Positions 1-4,608 are shown, counted from the first letter of the stretch. The stretch: 5,249 nucleotides of DNA from Ruminococcus sp. UBA7477 (GCA_002479715.1 DLOT01000047.1:37546-42794), one strand, 5' to 3'. Program-made: numbers and translations. Notes: generated from the letters alone by a model not told the origin.

Positions 1-67
1 AATCCTTCAGGTCGGAGCTGAATTTGAGAGCATTTTAGTCAAATTTGAAGTTTTGAAGCAAAACCTC

Positions 68-96
68 TTGCAAAATGAAAGAGGTGGTGCTATAAT
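68..96 (+). promoter_or_regulatory. Promoter of ilvE (extended -10)
   Basis: A sigma-A type promoter is visible: TTGCAA at 68-73, a 17-bp spacer, then TATAAT at 91-96 preceded by TG at 88-89 (extended -10). The predicted transcript starts near 103, giving a leader of only about 30 bases, too short for a T-box or a leader-peptide attenuator. The 67 bases before it hold nothing I recognise; one frame is open from base 2 to about 109 but runs through the promoter, so I do not call it a gene. Confidence 0.8.
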
Positions 97-133
97 ATAT
101 TCGTATTAATATTTTTTGAAAGAGGGCTTTCCT

Positions 134-1201
134 ATGTTAAACATCAGATACGAGCTGACAAAGACTCCAAAGGCCAAGCCTGCTGACGAGTCAAAGCTTG
201 GCTTCGGTCACATCTTTACAGACCATATGTTTGTAATGGACTACACGACGGGAGAAGGCTGGCACGACGCCAGAATCGTTCCCTACGGCGAGTTTGCTAT
301 TTCACCTGCCGCTATGTGCCTGCACTACGGTCAGACGGTTTTTGAGGGCCTCAAGGCATACAGAACGGCTGACGGAACAGTTCAATTTTTCAGACCGATA
401 GAGAACTTCAAGCGCCTTAATCAGTCAAATGAAAGACTGGTAATTCCGCACATCGACGAGCAGGACTGCCTGCAGGCTCTCCACGCACTTGTAGAGGTCG
501 AGAAGGATTGGGTTCCCCATACAGACGGAGCATCTCTCTATATCCGTCCGTTCATTATTTCGGTTGACCCGTTCCTTGGTGTTAAGCCGGCAGATCACTA
601 TATGTTTTTCATAATTCTTTCGCCCTCCGGCGCATATTATGAAACTGGTCTTAATCCCGTTTCGATCTATGTTGAGAGCAAGTATGTAAGAGCAGTAAGA
701 GGCGGCATGGGCTTTGCCAAGACAGGCGGAAACTACGCGGCTTCTCTTATCGGACAGGACGAGGCTCACAAGCAGAATTACTCGCAGGTTCTTTGGCTGG
801 ACGGCGTTGAGCAGAAGTACATAGAAGAAGTCGGCGCTATGAACATTATGTTCGTTATCGACGGCGAGGTAGTTACGCCTATGCTTCAGGGCTCTATCCT
901 TCCGGGTATAACAAGAAGGTCTGCGCTTGACGTTTGCCGCGCAAAGGGCATTCCGGTTTCCGAGAGAAGAATTACCATTCAGGAGGTCGCCGATGCTTAT
1001 GACAGCGGTAAGCTGACCGAGGTGTTCGGAACAGGTACGGCAGCTGTTATTTCGCCGGTTGGACATCTCAAGTGGAATGACAAGGTTATGATAATCAATA
1101 ACAACGAGATAGGTCCGATCTCTCAGATGCTTTATGATACCATGACAGGTATTCAGTGGGGCAAGATCGAGGACAAGTTCGGCTGGATCGAAAAGCTTTG
1201 A
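134..1201 (+). CDS. ilvE: Branched-chain amino-acid aminotransferase (class IV, BCAT type II)
   Basis: This is a PLP-dependent cytosolic transaminase that interconverts leucine, isoleucine and valine with their 2-oxo acids using glutamate/2-oxoglutarate; it acts as the last step of synthesis or the first of breakdown. The 355-aa product has the usual full length of the eukaryote-like type II BCAT group. Family landmarks seen: HYGQTVFEGLKAYR in the N-terminal domain; the PLP-binding lysine K196 within FAKTGGNYAASL; YIEEVGAMN around 229-237; the phosphate-binding GSILPGITRRS; and EVFGTGTAAVISPVG near the C-terminus. I place the start at ATG 134 because AAAGAGGG at 119-126 sits 7 bases upstream; an in-frame TTG at 116 would lie before that ribosome site. 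The gene is monocistronic, with a strong promoter in front and a terminator behind. The symbol rests on family resemblance; substrate preference is not proven by sequence. Confidence 0.96.
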   Translation: MLNIRYELTKTPKAKPADESKLGFGHIFTDHMFVMDYTTGEGWHDARIVPYGEFAISPAAMCLHYGQTVFEGLKAYRTADGTVQFFRPIENFKRLNQSNERLVIPHIDEQDCLQALHALVEVEKDWVPHTDGASLYIRPFIISVDPFLGVKPADHYMFFIILSPSGAYYETGLNPVSIYVESKYVRAVRGGMGFAKTGGNYAASLIGQDEAHKQNYSQVLWLDGVEQKYIEEVGAMNIMFVIDGEVVTPMLQGSILPGITRRSALDVCRAKGIPVSERRITIQEVADAYDSGKLTEVFGTGTAAVISPVGHLKWNDKVMIINNNEIGPISQMLYDTMTGIQWGKIEDKFGWIEKL

Positions 1202-1248
1202 TAAAAAACAAAAGGCTCGGATATTAGTTCTATATTCATAAAGAATTT

Positions 1249-1290
1249 TAAGCCCCAAAGTAATTATTGATAATTGCTTCGGGGCTTATT
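1249..1290. terminator. Bidirectional terminator between ilvE and the GNAT gene
   Basis: TAAGCCCC (1249-1256) pairs with GGGGCTTA (1281-1288). After one A/C mismatch the stem continues with AAGTAATTA (1258-1266) against TAATTGCTT (1271-1279), one G-U pair included, closing on a TTGA loop. That is an 18-step hairpin. On the plus strand it is followed by TTGTTAATATT; on the minus strand by AAATTCTTT. It lies 47 bases after the ilvE stop and about 35 bases after the stop of the convergent gene, so it can end both transcripts. Confidence 0.8.
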
Positions 1291-1322
1291 GTTAATATTC
1301 GATTGCTCACATAAATCAAAAT

Positions 1323-1823
1323 TTATAGCAGTTTCTCCAACAAAAGAAATTCACCTTTTCGCCAATTGGCAATACCAACTTTGTGATAACCATTATTGGA
1401 ATACAATTTCAACGCATATGGATTTTCACAGAATACATCGAGTCGTATAGCTTTCATCCCAAGAAAACCTAATTCACTTTCAATGTGCAACAACGTTGTA
1501 TATGCAATGCCTTTTTTCTGAAAATCAGGTGAAACACATAATCTATGAATCACATTAAAATTATCACCGATATATTTCCATTCTCCGTTTTGGTATTGTT
1601 CATCACATTCTTTGTTTAAGGCATATACAACCACGATTTTTTTATTGTGGATACCTATGTATAATTCATTTTTCTCAATATCATTACTGAAATCCTCTTT
1701 TGTAGGATAAATACTATCCCATTGATGAATATTTTCCCGCTCCATTTGTTTTATAGCATTTTCAACTAATTGAAAAATATCATCTAAATCATCAATGCTT
1801 GCAACTCTATATGATATTTCCAT
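1323..1823 (-). CDS. GNAT-family N-acetyltransferase
   Basis: A 166-aa protein with the Gcn5-related acetyltransferase fold, which transfers acetyl from acetyl-CoA to an amine; the substrate cannot be told from sequence. The acetyl-CoA site (motif A) is clear: RLCVSP at 94-99 followed by QKKGIA at 102-107, the Q/R-x-x-G-x-G/A loop. Motif B is present as ENPYALKLYSNNGY at 133-146. Length is typical for a single-domain GNAT. The start is ATG 1823 (reading leftwards), with a near-perfect GAGGAGGT ribosome site (1827-1834) three bases upstream; the alternative is a later in-frame start, but the N-terminus (YRVASIDDLDDIFQLVE) is the usual GNAT beginning. The gene is visibly richer in A+T, with A/T-ending codons, than ilvE, rpmE or yigZ, suggesting horizontal gain. 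It has its own promoter and shares a terminator with ilvE. Confidence 0.9.
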   Translation of the reverse strand: MEISYRVASIDDLDDIFQLVENAIKQMERENIHQWDSIYPTKEDFSNDIEKNELYIGIHNKKIVVVYALNKECDEQYQNGEWKYIGDNFNVIHRLCVSPDFQKKGIAYTTLLHIESELGFLGMKAIRLDVFCENPYALKLYSNNGYHKVGIANWRKGEFLLLEKLL

Positions 1824-1861
1824 AGTACCTCCTCATATAAATTCCGATTTGTCTTACTAAA

Positions 1862-1890
1862 ATTATATATCAAGAGACGTTATATGTCAA
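1862..1890 (-). promoter_or_regulatory. Perfect consensus promoter of the GNAT gene
   Basis: On the minus strand TTGACA (complement of 1885-1890) is followed by exactly 17 bases and then TATAAT (complement of 1862-1867). Both hexamers match the sigma-A consensus at every base. The start point would fall near 1855, about 32 bases before the ATG. No operator is obvious, so strong constitutive expression is the simplest reading. Confidence 0.85.
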
Positions 1891-1937
1891 TAAAAACGCC
1901 ATAGCACTTCTGACTGAAAATCATAAGTGCTATGGCG
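1889..1937 (-). terminator. Terminator of the small membrane-protein gene
   Basis: A perfect 13-bp stem, CGCCATAGCACTT (1897-1909) with AAGTGCTATGGCG (1925-1937), encloses a 15-base loop. Read on the minus strand the stem is followed at once by TTTTTATT, giving a standard intrinsic terminator about 50 bases after the stop of the membrane-protein gene. On the plus strand it is followed by AAAGCTTCTTT, a poor tail. The U-tract runs directly into the -35 box of the next promoter. Confidence 0.88.
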
Positions 1938-1986
1938 AAAGCTTCTTTATTAGCACCTGCCTTGCTCCGGGCTTTCTTTTTGTGCG

Positions 1987-2220
1987 TTAGTCCTTGTCTG
2001 CCTTGTTTTTCTCCTTGTAGGCTTCCTTTTCAGCCTTGGCGCGGCTCTTTTTCCGCGCGGCGATCAGCGTCGCAATAAGCCACGGCAGAATGGTCACAAC
2101 AGTTATGGCAAGCCCAAGAAGCTGATACCACTCGTATGACGGGTCGTGAATGCTGACAACTTCGATCCAGTAGAGAACGCTGAGAATAAGCATTCCCAGA
2201 AATAAAAGCTTTTCGTTCAT
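1987..2220 (-). CDS. Small two-helix membrane protein, function unknown
   Basis: A 77-aa protein I do not recognise as a named family. Two hydrophobic segments are clear, roughly residues 5-23 and 34-55, joined by a short loop of about ten residues (SIHDPSYEWY). The C-terminal third (56-77) is dense in Lys, Arg and Glu and should be a charged helix; the positive-inside rule places it in the cytoplasm, with both ends inside. There is no signal-peptidase site that I would trust. The start ATG at 2220 has GGGAGGC (2227-2233) six bases upstream. Promoter and terminator are both visible, so this is a real single-gene transcript rather than a chance frame. A role in membrane complexes or envelope stress is possible but nothing in the sequence shows it. 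Confidence 0.82.
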   Translation of the reverse strand: MNEKLLFLGMLILSVLYWIEVVSIHDPSYEWYQLLGLAITVVTILPWLIATLIAARKKSRAKAEKEAYKEKNKADKD

Positions 2221-2262
2221 ATTAAAGCCTCCCGAATATTTTTGTATAAATCCGCTAAGTTA

Positions 2263-2291
2263 AGTATAGCATACCGCAAAGATTTTGGCAA
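2263..2291 (-). promoter_or_regulatory. Promoter of the small membrane-protein gene
   Basis: On the minus strand TTGCCA (complement of 2286-2291) is followed by 17 bases and TATACT (complement of 2263-2268), with TG one base ahead of the -10 (extended -10). Its -35 box overlaps the first two bases of the 16-bp direct repeat that bounds the inserted element. The insertion therefore stopped just short of destroying the promoter. Confidence 0.78.
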
Positions 2292-2305
2292 GCATTTTTT
2301 TGACT
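2290..2305 (+). repeat. Left copy of 16-bp direct repeat flanking the inserted block
   Basis: AAGCATTTTTTTGACT occurs here and again at 4519-4534, identical over all 16 bases and differing on both sides. The two copies bracket about 2.2 kb that is foreign in content. They are best explained as a target-site duplication made by the IS30-type element whose ends lie just inside; an attachment-site core of a decayed prophage is the alternative. Confidence 0.75.
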
Positions 2306-2307
2306 AT

Positions 2308-2330
2308 AAAGTTCTACAATAAGTGCGAAA
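2308..2330 (+). repeat. Left terminal inverted repeat (imperfect)
   Basis: Pairs in inverse orientation with 4493-4515; 16 of 23 positions agree, in two blocks: AAAGT at the outer side and TAAGTGCGAAA at the inner side. The outer edge is two bases from the end of the 16-bp direct repeat. Confidence 0.6.
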
Positions 2331-2361
2331 GGTTTTTTAGACCTCCCGCACTTATTTTTTT
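2318..2361 (+). terminator. Strong hairpin with T-run inside the left end
   Basis: AATAAGTGCG (2318-2327) pairs perfectly with CGCACTTATT (2347-2356); inside it, after a small internal loop, AGG (2330-2332) pairs with CCT (2342-2344). A run of seven T follows the CGCACTTA arm. This is a good plus-strand intrinsic terminator although no plus-strand gene ends here. It overlaps the left inverted repeat, so its likely job was to stop outside transcription from entering the transposase gene, a known device of insertion sequences. Confidence 0.75.
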
Positions 2362-2441
2362 ATGGCTTTTGCCCTTAACGAGGATAGAGCAACGCAGAGG
2401 TGCGACTCGAGCGCGTTATGGGATTTTAGCATAAGGGAATG
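2362..2441 (+). other. Unassigned 80 bases between two terminator hairpins
   Basis: One frame reads from ATG 2362 to a stop at 2440-2442 (26 codons, beginning MAFALNEDRATQ), but no ribosome site precedes the ATG and I do not recognise the peptide. The stretch could be leftover 5' DNA of the IS, the tail of a phage gene, or the body of a short transcript ended by the next hairpin. I see no tRNA or known RNA fold here. Confidence 0.3.
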
Positions 2442-2470
2442 AAAGCGGAGGGCTCGCCCTCCGCTTTTGT
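2442..2470 (+). terminator. GC-rich terminator ahead of the phage-type genes
   Basis: AAAGCGGAGGG (2442-2452) pairs over 11 bp with CCCTCCGCTTT (2457-2467) around a CTCG loop, and TTTTGTTTT follows. This is a textbook intrinsic terminator on the plus strand. No gene clearly ends before it. Because it lies about 35 bases before the next start codon, transcription of the following genes would need either a promoter I cannot see or read-through. Confidence 0.78.
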
Positions 2471-2503
2471 TTTCCTCATTATAACAAAGAAAGGAGCTAC
2501 CGT

Positions 2504-2752
2504 ATGACTTGCCGCTATTTAACGCTCGAGGACAGACGGAGCCTCGAGCAACTCTACTCACAGGGAGCGGGGCTCTCTGATATTGCAAACTCCCTCAAAG
2601 TACACATTGCCACGGTCTACCGCGAGCTTGCAAGGGGCGACACGGGAGAGCTTAACGAGCACGGGCGCGAGGGCTACTCCGCCGAGGTTGCACAAAAGGC
2701 GTTCCAAGATAGCCTCAAACGGAGAGGGCGCAAACAGACCGCCACAACATAA
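2504..2752 (+). CDS. Small phage-type helix-turn-helix protein (IS30/HTH_38-like)
   Basis: An 82-aa protein whose residues 5-45 follow the HTH_38 pattern found at the N-terminus of IS30-family transposases: YLTLEDRRSLEQLYSQG, then DIANSLKVHIATVYREL with the recognition helix around 34-42. The tail (GYSAEVAQ, then KRRGRK) is also like this group. It is probably a DNA-binding protein. Free-standing proteins of this size and pattern are, as I recall, common among Clostridia phage and conjugative-element genes, and I favour that reading. The alternative is that it is the N-terminal stump of the transposase whose C-terminus lies at 4068-4463. Against this, it ends with its own stop and is followed by a new ribosome site. 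The start is supported by AAAGGAG (2490-2496), seven bases upstream. It opens a three-gene cluster. Confidence 0.72.
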   Translation: MTCRYLTLEDRRSLEQLYSQGAGLSDIANSLKVHIATVYRELARGDTGELNEHGREGYSAEVAQKAFQDSLKRRGRKQTATT

Positions 2753-2786
2753 CAGACACTATTTAATAAAACGGAGTGATTTTATT

Positions 2787-3017
2787 ATGAACAAAATACG
2801 CAGAAAAACGTTGCAAGAGCTTTACGACATTATCGCAGACGCAAAAGACAATCTCGACGAGGTACGCGACGAGGAGGACGACTACAAGGAGAACATACCC
2901 GAAAACCTCCAGGGCTCGGAGAGATACGAGATTGCGGAGGCGGCGGTAGACGCGCTCGAGTCCGCTATATCCTCATTAGAGGAAGCCCTCGACAGTATCG
3001 AGGAGGCTATGCAATGA
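2787..3017 (+). CDS. Acidic coiled-coil small protein, phage-type, function unknown
   Basis: A 76-aa protein with a short basic start (MNKIRRK) and then a strongly acidic, almost wholly helical body. Two helical stretches can be seen, residues 8-32 and 45-75, separated by a KENIPENLQGS turn; the second has a regular heptad-like spacing of Ile, Leu and Ala (ALESAISSLEEALDSIEEA), pointing to a coiled coil or helical hairpin and probably self-association. Proteins of this look occur in phages and conjugative elements of Clostridia, but I know no assigned role. ATG 2787 has GGAG at 2773-2776, ten bases away. The stop overlaps the next start as ATGA, so the two are translationally coupled. A longer in-frame reading from 2583 crosses the helix-turn-helix gene out of frame and is not credible. 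Confidence 0.72.
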   Translation: MNKIRRKTLQELYDIIADAKDNLDEVRDEEDDYKENIPENLQGSERYEIAEAAVDALESAISSLEEALDSIEEAMQ

Positions 3018-3232
3018 CAGACCAAAAAGAAAGGTTAAAAAAGCTATACGCTCTTGCAATGCGTGGCGTAGGCGGCGAAAAGGAAACCGCGCAAGCTATT
3101 CTCGAAAAGCTGCTTAAAAAGTACGCTGTTTCATTGGACGAGCTCGACGAGGATATTATAAGCGAATATCAGCTTGAATACCACGGCAAGGAGCAAGAAA
3201 GCCTCTTAAAACAGACGGTATATGCAGAATGA
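3014..3232 (+). CDS. DUF2786-like small phage protein
   Basis: A 72-aa protein. Residues 5-47 fit the N-terminal pattern of the DUF2786 family: a helix ERLKKLYALAMRG, a GGEKETAQAILEKLLKKY helix, then an acidic LDELDED segment. Members are frequent in phages and mobile elements of Firmicutes; the molecular role is not known. The start at ATG 3014 overlaps the upstream stop (ATGA) and has AGGAGG at 3001-3006, seven bases upstream and inside the previous gene, so expression is coupled. Its own stop again overlaps a following ATG at 3229. Such tight packing is typical of a phage early operon. The protein appears complete, since the C-terminal acidic and Gln-rich tail is usual for short members. 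Confidence 0.68.
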   Translation: MTDQKERLKKLYALAMRGVGGEKETAQAILEKLLKKYAVSLDELDEDIISEYQLEYHGKEQESLLKQTVYAE

Positions 3233-3468
3233 GGATAAAGACAAACGCTTTCGGCAGCGGGCTTTATGGAAACGGTACGGAGGAAAACGCCGCCCGCGCT
3301 CTTATAGCGGAGCGGGCTTGCCTCACGGTGGACGAGCTTATAAAGTACGCAGACGGCAAAGACATTTACGGACTCGAGGTAAGCACCCCTATACGATTTC
3401 CGCGCCCTCGCCCGCTTTCGGACTTTGGCTTAACGAGAGCTCCGCAAAGCTGGCAATATCTGAAATAA
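3229..3468 (+). pseudogene. Truncated phage gene, out of frame after about 3380
   Basis: The frame opens at ATG 3229, overlapping the previous stop as ATGA, so it was probably the next gene of the early cluster. Residues 1 to about 51 (MRIKTNAFGSG to KDIYGLEV) look like normal protein with a helical ALIAERACLTVDELIKYADG core. After GLEV the translation turns into an Arg/Pro-rich run (PIRFPRPRPLSDF) ending at 3468, which looks like a shadow of another frame. In the overlapping frame the same bases, from about 3381 to 3485, give a more natural peptide: HPYTISAPSPAFGLWLNESS and on to ISEIKEKRL, then stop. I read this as a deletion junction near 3378-3383 joining the 5' end of one phage gene to the 3' end of another in a different frame. 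I cannot name either gene. Confidence 0.5.
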
Positions 3469-3662
3469 AAGAAAAGCGGCTATAAAAATATAGACGAAAC
3501 CACGGGAAAAGCGGAAAAAAGCAGCTTAAAAATAGGCTCCGCCCTCGCGTCAATCGGAAAAGGCGCGGTTGCTATGGGTACCGCAGTTGTAGCGGGAGCT
3601 ACCGCGGTAGGCACCGCAGCGTATAAAATGGCTATGAGCACCGCAGAGCAAGCGGACTACAT
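3469..3662 (+). pseudogene. Fragment of a phage tail tape-measure protein (N-terminal part)
   Basis: Frame 1 read from 3469 gives a KKSGYKNIDETTGKAEKSS segment followed by LKIGSALASIGKGAVAMG, then an Ala/Val/Gly-rich hydrophobic run and KMAMSTAEQADYI. This is the usual build of the N-terminal part of siphophage tape-measure proteins: a coiled-coil lead, a hydrophobic segment, then a helix ending in (A)DYI. Full proteins run to many hundreds of residues and set tail length. Here about 60 residues remain. The start is missing, since a stop at 3466-3468 precedes it in frame, and the sequence then switches to another protein after DYI near 3662. ATG 3574 lacks a ribosome site, so I do not take it as a real start. 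Confidence 0.6.
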
Positions 3663-4067
3663 ATCCAACCTTGCGCTTGTCAGCGGCTCGAATACAATAA
3701 CGCTTACCGCGTCGCAACGCACTACGATACTCGCGGCTATGTCAAGCGTTAAGAGCTTTACGGGCACCTTTGAGCTAACCACGAGGAGCGGCTCAACGCA
3801 GATAGGTACGGTAAGCTCCAAAAATGCAACCGTGCAGACCACGGCGGCAAACTCCGCCCCCACCTTTTCGGGATTTACATACCAGGACAGCAATACAACC
3901 TCGGCAGGGGTTACGGGAAATAATCAAATTTTTATACAAGGCATATCAACGCTAAAGGTCACAGCAACAGCGGCAACGGCAAAAAACGGCGCGACCATTT
4001 CGAGCTATTCCGTTGTGGCGGGCGACGCAACAAAGGCGAGTACGGGTACCGAAATAACCGTAGGCAG
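3663..4067 (+). pseudogene. Fragment of a phage minor structural/tail protein (DUF859-like)
   Basis: About 135 codons in the same frame as the tape-measure piece. The peptide is rich in Thr, Ser and Ala with beta-type repeats: NTITLTASQRTTILAAM, FELTTRSGSTQIGTVSS, a SAPTFSGFTYQD segment, TGNNQIFIQGISTLKVT, and NGATISSYSVVAGD. This pattern matches my memory of the DUF859-type siphophage minor structural proteins, which form distal tail or host-contact parts with Ig-like beta domains. It lacks its start and is cut after EITVGRIA near 4067, where the other frame becomes IS30 transposase. The continuing frame to 4167 (KPPRALLRLSTVSRR) is an artefact. Because the join upstream happens to be in frame, the two pieces form one open stretch from 3469 to 4167. 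Confidence 0.62.
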
Positions 4068-4463
4068 AATAGCAAAACCGCCGCGAGCGTTGTTAAGGCT
4101 CTCGACGGTATCGAGGCGGAAATGGGAGCGGAGCTATTCGCCCGTGTTTTCCTCACTATCACGGTAGACAATGGCTCCGAGTTTACAGACTACGAGGGTA
4201 TCGAGCGTAGCGCACTCGGAGAGGGAAAACGCACAACGGTATATTTTTGCCACCCGTACAGCTCATACGAGCGCGGCTCAAATGAAAATCAAAATAAAAT
4301 GGTACGCCGCCACTACCCGAAAGGCTACGACTTTACCTCCGTTACACCCGCCGACATACGCCGCCTCGAAAAATGGATAAACAATTATCCGCGCGGGATT
4401 TTTGATTTTTATAGCTCCGCAGACCTGTACGAGGCGTGTATAAATAGCTTATTTGCGGCTTAG
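4068..4463 (+). pseudogene. IS30-family transposase, C-terminal catalytic half only
   Basis: Read in frame from about 4068 this gives NSKTAASVVKALDG, FARVFLTITVDNGSEF, YFCHPYSSYERGSNENQNK, RRHYPKGYDF and EKWINNYPRG, ending at TAG 4461-4463. These are the hallmark blocks of the IS30 family DDE domain. The second catalytic Asp is encoded at 4167-4169 (TVDNG) and the Glu at 4269-4271 (ERG), with exactly 33 residues between, the DD(33)E spacing known for IS30. The helix-turn-helix N-terminus and the first Asp are absent; intact proteins are about 320-430 aa, and only about 131 codons remain. The ATG at 4122 is internal and has no ribosome site. The gene's end lies 55 bases from the element edge. 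The remaining part shows no stop or frameshift, so the loss looks recent or the fragment came in one event. Confidence 0.9.
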
Positions 4464-4492
4464 TTGTTAAGAAAATAAAAATTTTTGCACTT

Positions 4493-4515
4493 TTTCGCAC
4501 TTACCCCTTGACTTT
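4493..4515 (-). repeat. Right terminal inverted repeat (imperfect)
   Basis: TTTCGCACTTA at 4493-4503 is the exact complement of the left TAAGTGCGAAA (2320-2330), and ACTTT at 4511-4515 is the complement of the left AAAGT (2308-2312), with seven unmatched bases between in both. The outer edge is three bases from the right copy of the 16-bp direct repeat. A second partial copy of the motif (TTTTTGCACTT at 4483-4493) lies just inside, possibly a further transposase-binding site. Confidence 0.6.
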
Positions 4516-4518
4516 TCA

Positions 4519-4544
4519 AAGCATTTTTTTGACTGAAAATGCTT
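4519..4544. repeat. Right 16-bp direct repeat within a palindromic target site
   Basis: The right copy of the direct repeat is 4519-4534. It forms the left arm and most of the loop of a perfect 9-bp inverted repeat: AAGCATTTT (4519-4527), loop TTTGACTG, AAAATGCTT (4536-4544). The left copy at 2290-2305 is the same arm and loop without its partner. Rejoining the flanks restores a 10-bp palindrome (CAAGCATTTT/AAAATGCTTG) between two divergent promoters. So the element seems to have inserted in a palindrome and duplicated half of it. Confidence 0.72.
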
Positions 4545-4571
4545 GACTTTCTGAGATCGGTGTGTTATAAT
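4543..4571 (+). promoter_or_regulatory. Promoter of rpmE (extended -10)
   Basis: TTGACT at 4543-4548, a 17-bp spacer, then TATAAT at 4566-4571 with TG one base ahead of the -10. The -35 box overlaps the right arm of the palindrome. The insertion ends 24 bases upstream, so the promoter core is intact although whatever lay further upstream has been replaced. Confidence 0.85.
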
Positions 4572-4608
4572 AATCAAGCATATGAATTTAACATAGAACT
4601 ACTGTCTG

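Larger units (their letters stand above)
2306..4518 (+). mobile_element. Defective IS30-family-ended element carrying phage gene remnants
   Basis: The boundaries are set by the flanking 16-bp direct repeat. Just inside are imperfect inverted repeats: left 2308-2330 and the complement of right 4493-4515 both read AAAGT, seven differing bases, then TAAGTGCGAAA. The right end carries the catalytic C-terminal half of an IS30-family transposase, placed 55 bases before the end as in intact members. The left end carries a strong hairpin, which fits insertion-sequence ends that block read-through. The transposase N-terminal half, including its first catalytic Asp, is missing. In its place is about 1.6 kb of phage-like genes and gene fragments, all on the plus strand. 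The element cannot transpose by itself. Whether phage DNA entered the IS or the IS end was fused to phage DNA cannot be settled here. Confidence 0.68.

Noticed and set aside
1..109. C-terminus of an upstream gene in frame 2
   Set aside because: The open frame runs through the -35 and -10 of the ilvE promoter and the peptide is not recognisable.
425..1258. Long minus-strand open frame opposite ilvE
   Set aside because: It is antisense to a clear full-length aminotransferase, has no ribosome site and gives a peptide without family features; a shadow of ilvE codon use.
2352..2588. Minus-strand open frame over the left end of the element
   Set aside because: It runs through both terminator hairpins and into the helix-turn-helix gene, and the peptide has no recognisable features.
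2583..2786. N-terminal extension of the acidic coiled-coil protein
   Set aside because: It reads the helix-turn-helix gene in the wrong frame; ATG 2787 has its own ribosome site and starts the coherent protein.
3574..4167. A real 197-aa gene starting at 3574
   Set aside because: The ATG has no ribosome site, tape-measure sequence continues upstream of it, and the last 34 residues are an out-of-frame reading of the transposase.
2290..4534. CRISPR array, integron or toxin-antitoxin system
   Set aside because: There is only one pair of long repeats, no spacer-repeat pattern, no integrase and no recognisable toxin; the small acidic protein alone does not justify calling an antitoxin or an anti-CRISPR.
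2290..4534. The 16-bp repeat as prophage attL/attR
   Set aside because: Not excluded, but no integrase or tRNA end is present, and the inverted repeats plus transposase C-terminus directly inside the repeats fit an IS duplication better.
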